Shown here: positions 1 through 6,571 of the stretch, piece by piece | Layout of the letters: each line of letters starts with the position of its first letter | How positions within the stretch are numbered: position 1 is the first letter of the stretch | NCBI GenBank assembly: GCA_903867285.1 | Contig: CAIPQX010000174.1 | Span: 1-14,752, forward strand | Source: an uncultured Actinomycetes bacterium | Lineage (GTDB): Bacteria; Actinomycetota; Actinomycetes; Nanopelagicales; Nanopelagicaceae | Reading direction: 5' to 3' | Length of the DNA: 14,752 nucleotides | Translations under genes and position numbers: made by a program | The notes under the pieces: model-generated | The model's database searches: none | Told to the model about the DNA's origin: nothing | What the model saw: the letters and a program-made list of their open reading frames with translations, nothing else

Positions 1-1
1 C

Positions 2-136
2 TTACTTCGCACCACTAACAGCTAGCTCATCCGTATTTCTATCACTACTCTGCAAAGCAGAAGCCATCACGGCTAGGTATGCCATGGGTGCCACAGCCAC
101 GAGAGCTAGGAAAGTTACGACGATTACATTTGACAT
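2..136 (-). CDS. Small single-helix membrane peptide, 44 aa, unknown function
   Basis: A complete 44-codon frame runs from ATG (134-136) to TAA (2-4). It is preceded by AGGAGG (145-150) at 8-nt spacing, the best ribosome binding site in the window, so I call it real despite its size. Residues 4 to about 27 form one hydrophobic helix (start MSNVIVVTFLALVAVAP). A polar tail of about 17 residues with S, D, R, N and E follows. It lies on the same strand downstream of ctaE-qcrCAB and the GNAT gene, 107 nt after the GNAT stop, so it could be the last gene of the respiratory operon or have its own promoter. I do not recognise the family. An accessory subunit of the bcc:aa3 supercomplex or another small membrane regulator are both guesses from position. 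The strong SD contrasts with the mostly leaderless-looking genes elsewhere. Confidence 0.72.
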   Translation of the reverse strand: MSNVIVVTFLALVAVAPMAYLAVMASALQSSDRNTDELAVSGAK

Positions 137-202
137 TTCTGCCCCCTCCTACCGAACCGAGAGATTCAGTCCGTTTTAATAGGGTAAGAATTAACCAATT
201 AA

Positions 203-229
203 CTGAGGCGAATCTGTCATATGCCTCAG
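203..229 (-). other. Inverted repeat, possible weak RNA hairpin
   Basis: CTGAGGC (203-209) and GCCTCAG (223-229) are perfect 7-nt arms around a 13-nt loop. The repeat lies just after the stop of the GNAT gene and before the 44-aa peptide gene on the minus strand. The minus strand continues with TTAATT, not a clean U-run, so an intrinsic terminator is doubtful. It may be a processing or attenuating hairpin that separates expression of the last gene, or chance. Confidence 0.3.
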
Positions 230-243
230 CGCATCCTGCGGAT

Positions 244-726
244 TTACTGTTTTAATTCTGAGAGCGCTTGCAAGGCTGGCCCATCGACTCGCATCACGGT
301 CCACTCATCCATGTAGGTGGCACCCAACCCTTTGTAGAACTCGACTGCATCTTTGTTCCAGTCAAGTACCCACCATTGCAGCCGGTGGTAGCCGCGTTCG
401 ACGCAAAGGGCCGCCAAGTGGCCTAGGAAGCCCTTTCCAAAGCCCTTTCCCCGAGCTTCGGGGCGAATAAAGAGATCTTCCAGGTAGATGCCGTGGGTGC
501 CGGTCCAGGTTGAATAGTTGAGGAACCAGATTGCACAGCCTTGAACCACGCCCTCCTCATCTTCCACGAGATCGCAGAAGACGGCTGGGTGGGCAGCAAA
601 GAAGGCCCCTTCAATATGCGCAAGCGATGCCTGTGCACTCTCTGGAGCCTTCTCAAATACTGCTAGTTCATGAATCAACTCTTGAATCAAAGGCGCTTCA
701 TGAGGAAGAGCTGCACGTATCAACAT
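244..726 (-). CDS. GNAT acetyltransferase, spermidine/spermine- or thialysine-acetyltransferase-like
   Basis: A 160-aa single-domain GNAT. It shows the acetyl-CoA pyrophosphate loop R92-GKGFG, preceded by the SSAT-type strand IYLEDLFIRPE at about residues 80-90. The C-terminal signature VLDWN (120-124), then EFYKGLGA (129-136) and EW, is the hallmark of the SAT1/SSAT-like family, and Tyr131 matches its general acid. Family members acetylate polyamines, thialysine or related amines with acetyl-CoA in the cytosol; the substrate here cannot be read from sequence. The ATG (724-726) is 6 nt after the qcrB TAA, so it is probably cotranscribed and translationally coupled to qcrB. A GNAT at the tail of a cytochrome bcc operon is not part of the usual actinobacterial set. 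Family call is solid; substrate is unknown. Confidence 0.88.
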   Translation of the reverse strand: MLIRAALPHEAPLIQELIHELAVFEKAPESAQASLAHIEGAFFAAHPAVFCDLVEDEEGVVQGCAIWFLNYSTWTGTHGIYLEDLFIRPEARGKGFGKGFLGHLAALCVERGYHRLQWWVLDWNKDAVEFYKGLGATYMDEWTVMRVDGPALQALSELKQ

Positions 727-732
727 ACGCGC

Positions 733-2313
733 TTAGTGGTGACCTTCTCCGAGTTCTTTGAGGTCCGTCAAAGTTGGTGCTGGAATCTGGGTTGCGTGTG
801 CCTTGTTCATGCGTGCTCGTAACTTGCCCTTGAGGCCCACCAATGCAGATGCAGGAAGAGGTGCTGGAAGCGCTTCGGGACGTTGGTGTTGCGTCAGAGT
901 CCACTTCTTGGCATCCGAAAGTGGCTCATGAACTTCGACCATCTCGCCGTTTGGCATCATCACGAGGCGTCCAGTTTCGCGACCATGGAGTACGAGATCA
1001 CGATCACTGCGTTGCAGCGATAAGCAGACGCGCTTTGTTATAACAAAGGCGATGGGAGGCAGAACAAAGAGGCCGACTCTTGTGAACCACATGATTCCAT
1101 TGATAGTCAGATGGAAGTGCGTGGCAATGATGTCATTTCCACCGTTGACGATAGTGATCAAGATGAAGACGATCGATGTAACGCCTAGTGCGGTGCGGTT
1201 CGGAGCATTGCGTGGGCGATCCAAAAGGTGATGCTCACGCTTGTCGCCTGTGAACCACGATTCGATAAATGGATAGAGCGCCATTCCGGTGAAGAGAATT
1301 CCAGGGATGATCAATCCAGGAATCAAAATGTTCCAAGAAATTGTGTGCCCAAATGCATGAGTTTCAATTGGGGGAGCGGCACGAACCAAACCATCCAGCC
1401 AACCCATGTACCAGTCCGGTTGCGATCCGGCGGAGATTTGGCCAGGTGTATATGGACCAACGAGCCAGATTGGGTTGATAGAGGCAACGGCGCCGAGGAA
1501 TGCAGTAACACCAAAGACGACGAAGAAGAATCCACCCGCCTTAGCCATGTAAACAGGCATCAATGGGTATCCCACGACATTCTTCTCGGTGCGACCTGGG
1601 CCGGGATACTGGGTGTGCTTCTGGTACCAGACCAACATCAAGTGAATGGTGATCAGCGCCAAGAAGAGACCAGGAAGGAGAAGTACGTGAACGATGAATA
1701 TGCGTGGGATAAATGCGGTACCTGGGAAGGCTCCGCCGAAAGCGAAGAAGGAGAGGTATGAACCCACGACTGGAATCGCCTGCAAGATAGCCTCTGCAAT
1801 GCGAATTCCCGTACCCGAGAGCAAATCATCTGGAAGTGAGTAGCCCAAGAAACCTTCAACAATTCCAAAAGTGAGAAGACCGACACCAATGAGCCAGTTG
1901 AATTCACGTGGCTTGCGGAAAGCGCCGGTAAAGAATACGCGGAATAAGTGAGCCACGATGGCAGACATGAAGATGAGCGCCGACCAGTGGTGAATCTGTC
2001 GCATCAGCAATCCGCCGCGCACATCAAATGAGAGGCGCAAAGTGGAGTCATAGGCCGCCGACATATGAAGACCTGAGAGCGGCGTGTATGAACCATTATA
2101 AATTACTTCACGTTGAGAAGGATCGAACCAAAATGTAAGAAATGTTCCTGTCAACAGCAAAATGATGAACGAATAGAGCGCAACTTCGCCGAGCATGAAG
2201 GACCAGTGGTCAGGAAATACCTTGGTGAGATTCTTCTTCAGCCATTTAGCGGCGCCGGTACGTTCATCGACATAATTGGCGGTCGCTCCAGCGGCTTTTT
2301 GGCTCGTCTTCAT
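733..2313 (-). CDS. qcrB: Cytochrome bcc complex cytochrome b subunit QcrB
   Basis: A 526-aa cytochrome b, the membrane core of the actinobacterial menaquinol:cytochrome c reductase. Helix B carries His108/His109 and His122 (14 apart from His108); helix D carries His209 and His224 (15 apart). This is the b6-like spacing also found in actinobacterial QcrB, and these residues bind the two b haems. The Qo-site motif is PDWY (299-302) in place of the mitochondrial PEWY, as expected for high-potential-branch actinobacterial enzymes. The long polar C-terminal tail (about 430-526) is typical of the phylum. It lies 30 nt after qcrA, with GGTGA about 6 nt before the ATG as the likely SD. It oxidises menaquinol and passes electrons to QcrA and through QcrC to the aa3 oxidase. 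Confidence 0.97.
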   Translation of the reverse strand: MKTSQKAAGATANYVDERTGAAKWLKKNLTKVFPDHWSFMLGEVALYSFIILLLTGTFLTFWFDPSQREVIYNGSYTPLSGLHMSAAYDSTLRLSFDVRGGLLMRQIHHWSALIFMSAIVAHLFRVFFTGAFRKPREFNWLIGVGLLTFGIVEGFLGYSLPDDLLSGTGIRIAEAILQAIPVVGSYLSFFAFGGAFPGTAFIPRIFIVHVLLLPGLFLALITIHLMLVWYQKHTQYPGPGRTEKNVVGYPLMPVYMAKAGGFFFVVFGVTAFLGAVASINPIWLVGPYTPGQISAGSQPDWYMGWLDGLVRAAPPIETHAFGHTISWNILIPGLIIPGILFTGMALYPFIESWFTGDKREHHLLDRPRNAPNRTALGVTSIVFILITIVNGGNDIIATHFHLTINGIMWFTRVGLFVLPPIAFVITKRVCLSLQRSDRDLVLHGRETGRLVMMPNGEMVEVHEPLSDAKKWTLTQHQRPEALPAPLPASALVGLKGKLRARMNKAHATQIPAPTLTDLKELGEGHH

Positions 2314-2343
2314 TATTTATCACCCATGCTAGTTAGTTGTGAG

Positions 2344-3345
2344 TTATCCATTAGATGAGTTCCGTTCCCAGAAGCTTGGACCAATGGGGACTGTAAATGG
2401 TTGCACTGCGACGAGGTATCCATCTGCATCAACCGTGATTGCTAGCTGAGGAAGTGGGCGAGCTGCAGGTCCGAAGATCACCTTAGCGGCGCGAGTAACA
2501 TCGAATGTCGATTGGTGGCAAGGGCAGAGCAAGTGGTGAGTCTGTTGTTCGTAGAGTGCAACTGCGCAGCCCATATGTGTACAAATCTTGGAGAAGGCGA
2601 TAATGCCTTCATGTGTCCAGGAGAGACGTTGCGCATCGAGATTGAAATCTTCAGGGCGCAGGCGGATTAAGAGAACCGCATCCTTGCCAGTGTTCTCAAG
2701 AGTGCGTTCGGTACCAGCAGGGAGCTCCGGAAGAACTTGAGCAACTGCCCCGACTTCTAGGTCAGAAGCCTTAATTGGAGTACCAGCAGGATCGAGAAGA
2801 AGTCTGGTTCCAGCAGCCCAATCCGTAGTTGTAAAGAATTTCTTAGGGAGTGGCCCGGTATCGCGCAGAAGTAGGAGCGGAGAGAGGCCAACGAGTCCTA
2901 GCGATAGTCCAAGAGAGCGTTTGATGAGGCTGCGTCGTCCAAGGCCAGTTGATTCGGAGCGCTCTTTAAAAGTTGCAACGAGATCGTTGCGGTCAACTTC
3001 TTCAGAGCGAAATTCGTGGCGTTCAGCGATCTCTTCTTGATCGGGCATCAACTTCTTCGCCCATTGAATTGCGCCTAAACCGATAAAGAGTGTCGATGCG
3101 GTTAATCCAAGTCCTAAGAGAATCTGCTGGAGATTTGTGCTGCCCATAATTGGCAAGTAGACATATTTGTCGCTCTTAACATAGATGTAAGAAACGATCG
3201 TGAGGACTGTTCCGGCAGCTGAGAGCAAGAAGAGAATCGCTACTTGGCGCTCCGCGCGCTTTGCCGCAAGTGGATCTAAATCCGCGTTACGGTGGACGTG
3301 CGCAGGCAGTCCCGGATCTTCAAAACGTTCGATCTGATTGCTCAT
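2344..3345 (-). CDS. qcrA: Cytochrome bcc complex Rieske iron-sulfur subunit QcrA
   Basis: A 333-aa Rieske protein. The 2Fe-2S cluster is bound by Cys255 and His257 (CTHMGC, 255-260) and Cys274 and His277 (CPCHQS, 274-279), with Cys260 and Cys276 as the disulfide pair. Three hydrophobic helices at about 35-56, 72-94 and 143-161 precede the Rieske domain, the actinobacterial layout. A twin arginine (RR 137-138, GRRSLIKR) sits just before the third helix. Actinobacterial Rieske proteins are known to insert the first two helices by Sec/YidC and the third with its folded cluster domain by Tat, and this sequence fits. The ATG begins 1 nt after the qcrC TAA, so translation is coupled. It accepts an electron from menaquinol at the Qo site and moves it to QcrC. 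Confidence 0.97.
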   Translation of the reverse strand: MSNQIERFEDPGLPAHVHRNADLDPLAAKRAERQVAILFLLSAAGTVLTIVSYIYVKSDKYVYLPIMGSTNLQQILLGLGLTASTLFIGLGAIQWAKKLMPDQEEIAERHEFRSEEVDRNDLVATFKERSESTGLGRRSLIKRSLGLSLGLVGLSPLLLLRDTGPLPKKFFTTTDWAAGTRLLLDPAGTPIKASDLEVGAVAQVLPELPAGTERTLENTGKDAVLLIRLRPEDFNLDAQRLSWTHEGIIAFSKICTHMGCAVALYEQQTHHLLCPCHQSTFDVTRAAKVIFGPAARPLPQLAITVDADGYLVAVQPFTVPIGPSFWERNSSNG

Positions 3346-3346
3346 G

Positions 3347-4141
3347 TTATTTCGCCTTCATTGCGAGCCATACCGCTGCGCCGATTAGGAGGCCGAGTCC
3401 AAGGACCCAACCCAGCAGGCCTTCAGTAACAGGGCCCACGCGTCCGAGTGATGCACCACCTTGATTCTGTTCGTGATTCGCAGCCTGAAGCCATTTAATG
3501 ATCGATAGCTTCTGTTGCGGAGTAATTGTTGCATCGGTGAATTTAGGCATTGATTGTGGACCAGTAATCATGGCCTCGTAAATGATCTTTGGCTCAACAC
3601 CCATAAGCGATGGAGCATATTTGCCATTTGTGAGAGCGCCACCTTGTCCGGCAAAGTTGTGGCACATGGCGCAGTTAGTTCTGAACAACTGTCCGCCGAG
3701 CGCTGAATTTCCGTCGCGCTCGTAGGTGAGGGATTCATTGGTAACTGAGCTCGGACCAGGCGCTAACGAAGCTACATAAGCAGCCAAAGCCGCTGTTTCT
3801 TGCGGGTTGTAAAGAGGCTTCTTCTGCATTGCCTGTTGGCTCATGTCAGCCATCGGCATGCGACCTGTACCAACTTGGAAATCCACCGATGCGGAACCAA
3901 CGCCAATAAGTGATGGCGCGATTGATCCGCCTTCGGCATGTAGGCCGTGGCAGGAGGAACAACCACGTAAGAAGATCTCTTTCCCTTGAGAGACGAGGGT
4001 TGAGGTTCCTGTTGTAATCGAAGTCTGCGAACTTGGAAGTGCTGATGCAACTCCAAAGGCGGTTCCTATGGTGAATAGTGCGGCCACTATCAAGATTGGG
4101 CCGGCAACGCGATTGCGACGGAAGCTAGAGAGACGTTTCAC
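3347..4141 (-). CDS. qcrC: Cytochrome bcc complex dihaem cytochrome c subunit QcrC
   Basis: A 264-aa membrane-anchored dihaem cytochrome c. The two haem c sites are CSSCH (61-65) and CAMCH (157-161), each followed by a class I domain with plausible Met axial ligands (M95 or M97, and M198 in the SMPKF stretch). An N-terminal hydrophobic segment (about 13-33) and a C-terminal helix (about 240-258, followed by MKAK) flank the two domains, as in actinobacterial QcrC. In these bacteria QcrC replaces cytochrome c1 plus soluble cytochrome c and hands electrons directly to oxidase subunit II. The start is GTG (4139-4141). The SD, TAGGAG, overlaps the ctaE stop codon TAG (4151-4153) and lies 6 nt upstream, so the gene is translationally tied to ctaE. 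Confidence 0.97.
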   Translation of the reverse strand: MKRLSSFRRNRVAGPILIVAALFTIGTAFGVASALPSSQTSITTGTSTLVSQGKEIFLRGCSSCHGLHAEGGSIAPSLIGVGSASVDFQVGTGRMPMADMSQQAMQKKPLYNPQETAALAAYVASLAPGPSSVTNESLTYERDGNSALGGQLFRTNCAMCHNFAGQGGALTNGKYAPSLMGVEPKIIYEAMITGPQSMPKFTDATITPQQKLSIIKWLQAANHEQNQGGASLGRVGPVTEGLLGWVLGLGLLIGAAVWLAMKAK

Positions 4142-4150
4142 AAATAGCTC

Positions 4151-4774
4151 CTATTTAATCAAGTAGATCGTCGAGAAGAGGGCGATCCAAACAATGTCAA
4201 CGAAGTGCCAATAGTACGAAACGACAATCGCTGTGGTTGCTTGGGAGTGACCGAATTTACGCGCCTTAGCAACGCGAATGAGTACGATCAGGAATGCAAT
4301 AAGCCCGCCTGTTACGTGCAGACCATGGAAACCAGTTGTAATGTAAAAAACCGAACCATATGCCCGTGACGAGAGTGAGAGACCGTCGCGAACCAAATTT
4401 GCATATTCATAAACTTGGCCGGCTACGAAGAAAGCACCCATCAAAAATGTTAGCGCGAACCATTCGCGCATTCCCCACTTGGAAAATTTCCAGAGAGAAC
4501 CAGTGCGGCGGTTCTGGAAACGTTCCGCGGCAAATACGCCAAACTGACAGGTAACCGACGAGAGCACCAGTACTGTGGTATTCACCGCGGCGAACTTCAC
4601 GTTGAGCATTCCGGTCGATTCAAGCCAAATCTTTGGTCCTTGAACGGCGCGTGTAGTGAAGTACATTGCAAAGAGTGCTGCAAAGAACATCAACTCCGAG
4701 GAGAGCCAAACAATGGTGCCGACGGCGACCAGGTTGGGACGATTGTTCTTGGCCGGGGCTTCTAGTGTGGTCAC
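4151..4774 (-). CDS. ctaE: Cytochrome c oxidase (aa3) subunit III CtaE
   Basis: A 207-aa, five-helix subunit III of the haem-copper oxidase, the short bacterial form without the first two mitochondrial helices. Diagnostic residues include Glu27 in SSELMFF, Glu123 in VYEYANL, and the motif ITTGFHGLHVTGG with His150 and His153. His190 lies in YYWHFVDIVW. Subunit III supports proton uptake and stability of the oxidase that forms a supercomplex with QcrCAB. It is the first gene of the minus-strand respiratory operon. The start is GTG at 4772-4774; the next in-frame ATG is codon 29, inside the first helix, so it is not a likely start. An AATAAT -10 box lies exactly 6 nt before the GTG, suggesting a leaderless mRNA. 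Oxidase subunits I and II are not in the window. Confidence 0.96.
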   Translation of the reverse strand: MTTLEAPAKNNRPNLVAVGTIVWLSSELMFFAALFAMYFTTRAVQGPKIWLESTGMLNVKFAAVNTTVLVLSSVTCQFGVFAAERFQNRRTGSLWKFSKWGMREWFALTFLMGAFFVAGQVYEYANLVRDGLSLSSRAYGSVFYITTGFHGLHVTGGLIAFLIVLIRVAKARKFGHSQATTAIVVSYYWHFVDIVWIALFSTIYLIK

Positions 4775-4780
4775 GGGCGC

Positions 4781-4786
4781 ATTATT
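4781..4786 (-). promoter_or_regulatory. Putative -10 box, leaderless ctaE operon promoter
   Basis: On the minus strand AATAAT (five of six to TATAAT) is followed by six bases and then the GTG start of ctaE. A start site about 7 nt downstream would fall on the start codon itself. No good SD fits the GTG, since the only AGGA is 11 nt away. No convincing -35 was seen. Confidence 0.42.
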
Positions 4787-4838
4787 CCTGATTTACCCCG
4801 TTTTTAAGTAATGGGCGTGTAATTGGCTCCCAAAATCA

Positions 4839-4858
4839 TGGGTGAGTCATGTCACCCA
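4839..4858. promoter_or_regulatory. Perfect inverted repeat, candidate operator between ctaE and trpD
   Basis: TGGGTGA (4839-4845) and TCACCCA (4852-4858) are perfect 7-nt arms around a 6-nt centre, about two helical turns in total. The repeat lies in the divergent ctaE/trpD spacer. It covers the -35 position (about 4841-4846) implied by the TAGGAT -10 of trpD, the expected place for a repressor or activator dimer. If the transcript starts earlier it could instead fold as an RNA hairpin. Confidence 0.45.
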
Positions 4859-4863
4859 AAAGA

Positions 4864-4869
4864 TAGGAT
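4864..4869 (+). promoter_or_regulatory. Putative -10 box, trpD promoter
   Basis: TAGGAT fits the TAnnnT form and ends 7 nt before the ATG at 4877, which would give a leaderless transcript. The embedded AGGA could also serve as an SD 8 nt before the ATG. Both readings support the 4877 start. Confidence 0.4.
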
Positions 4870-4876
4870 TCGGAGC

Positions 4877-5929
4877 ATGGGACAGAATGAGATTTCTTGG
4901 GGGCAGATTGTTGCCCAATTGGCCGATCATGAAGATATCGTGGCAGACCAAGCCCGATGGGCCATGGGCGAGATCTTGGGCGATCGTGCCGACAAAGGGA
5001 CGATTAAATCCTTTCTCTTGGGTATCCAAGCAAAGGGGGAGACTGCGGCGGAGGTAAATGCCTTTATAGAGGTCATGTACCAGCATTGCGCCCCGATATC
5101 CATTTCTGGCAGGGCCGTGGATCCGGTTGGAACGGGAGGCGATGGGGCAAATACCATCAATATCTCAACAACTGCCGCCATCATCGCGCACGCGGCGGGA
5201 GCTAGAGTCATAAAGCACGGTGCCCGTGCCGCCTCCTCTAAATCAGGCGCTGCCGACCTTTTGGAGGCCTTGGGAGTCAACATTGACCTCAATGGGGAGC
5301 AAGTCGCCGCATCTGTTGCAGAACTGGGCATTGGATTCTGCTTTGCTCCGAAATTTCACCCCGCTATGCGATTTGCTGCCCCAGCCCGCAAAGAGCTGGG
5401 ACAGGCATCTGTCTTCAATATCTTGGGACCATTGGCCAACCCTGCCAAACCAACCGCAGTCTCTATTGGCGTGAGCAAGACTCGAGTTATGCCGATAATG
5501 GCCGATGTACTGCTACGGCGTGGCGCGGAGGGATTTCTCTTCAGAGGCGATGATGGAATCGATGAGATCACTCTTAGCACGACCACACAGATAATGCAGA
5601 TCAATGGCGGGCAATCACGGATGGAAAGTTTTGATCCAAGGGATCTCGGAATCCAACTCGCGCCTATCGAGGCGCTGGCTGGTGGAGACTCTGAATTCAA
5701 CGCTGCAGTGACATTGCGAATCTTCGCTGGTGAGATGAGCCCGGCTCGGGATGCGGTGCTGCTCAACGCTGCAGCAGCGCTGGCTGCATTCAAAGGAGAT
5801 TTTTCAAAGACGATAACCGAACAGTTGGCGGAAGGTTATCTAGAGGCTAGTGCGGCAGTTGATTCAGGGGCAGCCCAGGAATCTTTGAAGAGCTGGGGAA
5901 TCTTTACCCAGCAATTTAAATCAGCCTAG
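4877..5929 (+). CDS. trpD: Anthranilate phosphoribosyltransferase
   Basis: From ATG 4877 the protein is 350 aa, the normal TrpD length. It transfers the phosphoribosyl group of PRPP to anthranilate, the second step of tryptophan synthesis from chorismate. It shows the PRPP loop GTGGD, followed by NTINISTTAAI, the anthranilate-site motif KHGARAASSKSGAADLLEALG-like, and the DEITLST segment. The last holds the acidic metal-binding residues of the C-terminal domain. ADQARWAMGEI near the N-terminus is the family helical domain. In-frame TTG (4823) and ATG (4838) starts would add residues that do not look like TrpD and would place the palindrome inside the coding region, so I reject them. trpD next to ctaE-qcrCAB is conserved in Actinobacteria, including Mycobacterium and Streptomyces. 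Its 3' end overlaps the convergent exonuclease gene by 14 nt. Confidence 0.95.
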   Translation: MGQNEISWGQIVAQLADHEDIVADQARWAMGEILGDRADKGTIKSFLLGIQAKGETAAEVNAFIEVMYQHCAPISISGRAVDPVGTGGDGANTINISTTAAIIAHAAGARVIKHGARAASSKSGAADLLEALGVNIDLNGEQVAASVAELGIGFCFAPKFHPAMRFAAPARKELGQASVFNILGPLANPAKPTAVSIGVSKTRVMPIMADVLLRRGAEGFLFRGDDGIDEITLSTTTQIMQINGGQSRMESFDPRDLGIQLAPIEALAGGDSEFNAAVTLRIFAGEMSPARDAVLLNAAAALAAFKGDFSKTITEQLAEGYLEASAAVDSGAAQESLKSWGIFTQQFKSA

Positions 5930-6536
5930 GCTCGCGTTTAATTCGTTTCTTGGAGAATTTTTCGAGTTCGCCGAAAGTTTGCACGCCGAAACCAGAGAGT
6001 CTTTCGATAAGCGCATGGAGCACCTCTACTGTCGTCTGCGCATCATCTAGCGCTCTGTGTGTCGGAGTTACCTGCGTATTAAAGAAGACCGCAAGTGTTC
6101 CCAGTTTGCAATCGGTAACCTCATCGCGCGTCAGAACTGAGCGAGCCAAGCGGACGGTGTCTATCACCTTGTACTTGGGCCAGCGATATTCGAGTTCGCG
6201 ACCAGCCGCCTGCAGAAAACCGATGTCGAATGGGGCGTTGTGAGCAACGAGAACCGTCTCACTTTCTGGCCCACAGAACTCCAGGAACGTGGGAAATACC
6301 TCGTCGATAATGGGTGCTAAGCGAACCATCTCATTGTCTATGCCGGTTAATTCAGTGATAAAAACCGGAATGGGTGCAAGTGGATTTACAAAGCTCTTGA
6401 ACTCTCCAAGTACGACTCCGCCACGGACCTTGACGGCTCCAATCTCGGTGATGACAGCTCCGGCATGAGGACTGCCTCCGGTGGTTTCGAGATCGACTAC
6501 TACAAAGGTCGTCTCGTGCAGGGCCAGGGAATCCAT
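5916..6536 (-). CDS. DnaQ-like DEDDh 3'-5' exonuclease
   Basis: A 206-aa exonuclease domain of the DNA polymerase III epsilon type. Exo I is VVDLETTG with Asp15 and Glu17; Exo II is AHNAPFD with Asp104; Exo III is HRALDDA with His160 and Asp165. The DEDDh catalytic set is therefore complete. Such enzymes remove 3' nucleotides from DNA in proofreading or repair. The protein ends soon after the exonuclease fold with a basic tail (KKRIKREPR). It has no C-terminal UvrC/GIY-YIG-like domain of the kind I recall for the mycobacterial protein next to trpD, nor a BRCT or helicase domain. It could be the replicative epsilon subunit or a stand-alone repair nuclease; sequence does not decide. The start is ATG 6534-6536; a TAGCCT box (6546-6551) ends 9 nt upstream. 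It lies 35 nt after the membrane-protein gene and may be cotranscribed with it. Confidence 0.9.
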   Translation of the reverse strand: MDSLALHETTFVVVDLETTGGSPHAGAVITEIGAVKVRGGVVLGEFKSFVNPLAPIPVFITELTGIDNEMVRLAPIIDEVFPTFLEFCGPESETVLVAHNAPFDIGFLQAAGRELEYRWPKYKVIDTVRLARSVLTRDEVTDCKLGTLAVFFNTQVTPTHRALDDAQTTVEVLHALIERLSGFGVQTFGELEKFSKKRIKREPRLI

Positions 6537-6571
6537 AAGAGTTAAAGGCTACGCGATTTGACCGACATTGA

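Noticed and set aside
203..229. Intrinsic terminator after the GNAT gene
   Set aside because: The 7-bp stem has a 13-nt loop and is not followed by a U-run on the minus strand, so it is listed only as an inverted repeat.
1228..1761. 177-codon plus-strand frame inside qcrB
   Set aside because: It lies wholly antisense to a strongly conserved cytochrome b. The translation is low-complexity polar residues with no motif and no ribosome site.
2313..2327. Four-codon mini-ORF (ATG GGT GAT AAA TAA) whose stop overlaps the qcrB ATG, minus strand
   Set aside because: No ribosome site precedes it, and the GGTGA inside it is better explained as the SD for qcrB. Such a short frame is easily chance.
4773..4782. 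Three-codon mini-ORF (ATG CGC CCG TGA) overlapping the ctaE GTG start, minus strand
   Set aside because: The same bases are better explained as the end of an AATAAT -10 box followed by a leaderless GTG start. With that start site the mini-ORF would not be transcribed.
4823..4876. Upstream in-frame TTG (4823) and ATG (4838) starts for trpD
   Set aside because: They add residues unlike any TrpD N-terminus and cross the inverted repeat. ATG 4877 has both a TAGGAT box and an AGGA at suitable spacing.
4927..5793. Long minus-strand frames antisense to trpD (4927-5331 and 5356-5793)
   Set aside because: They mirror the codon periodicity of trpD. Translations are Ala/Ser/Pro-rich without recognisable domains.
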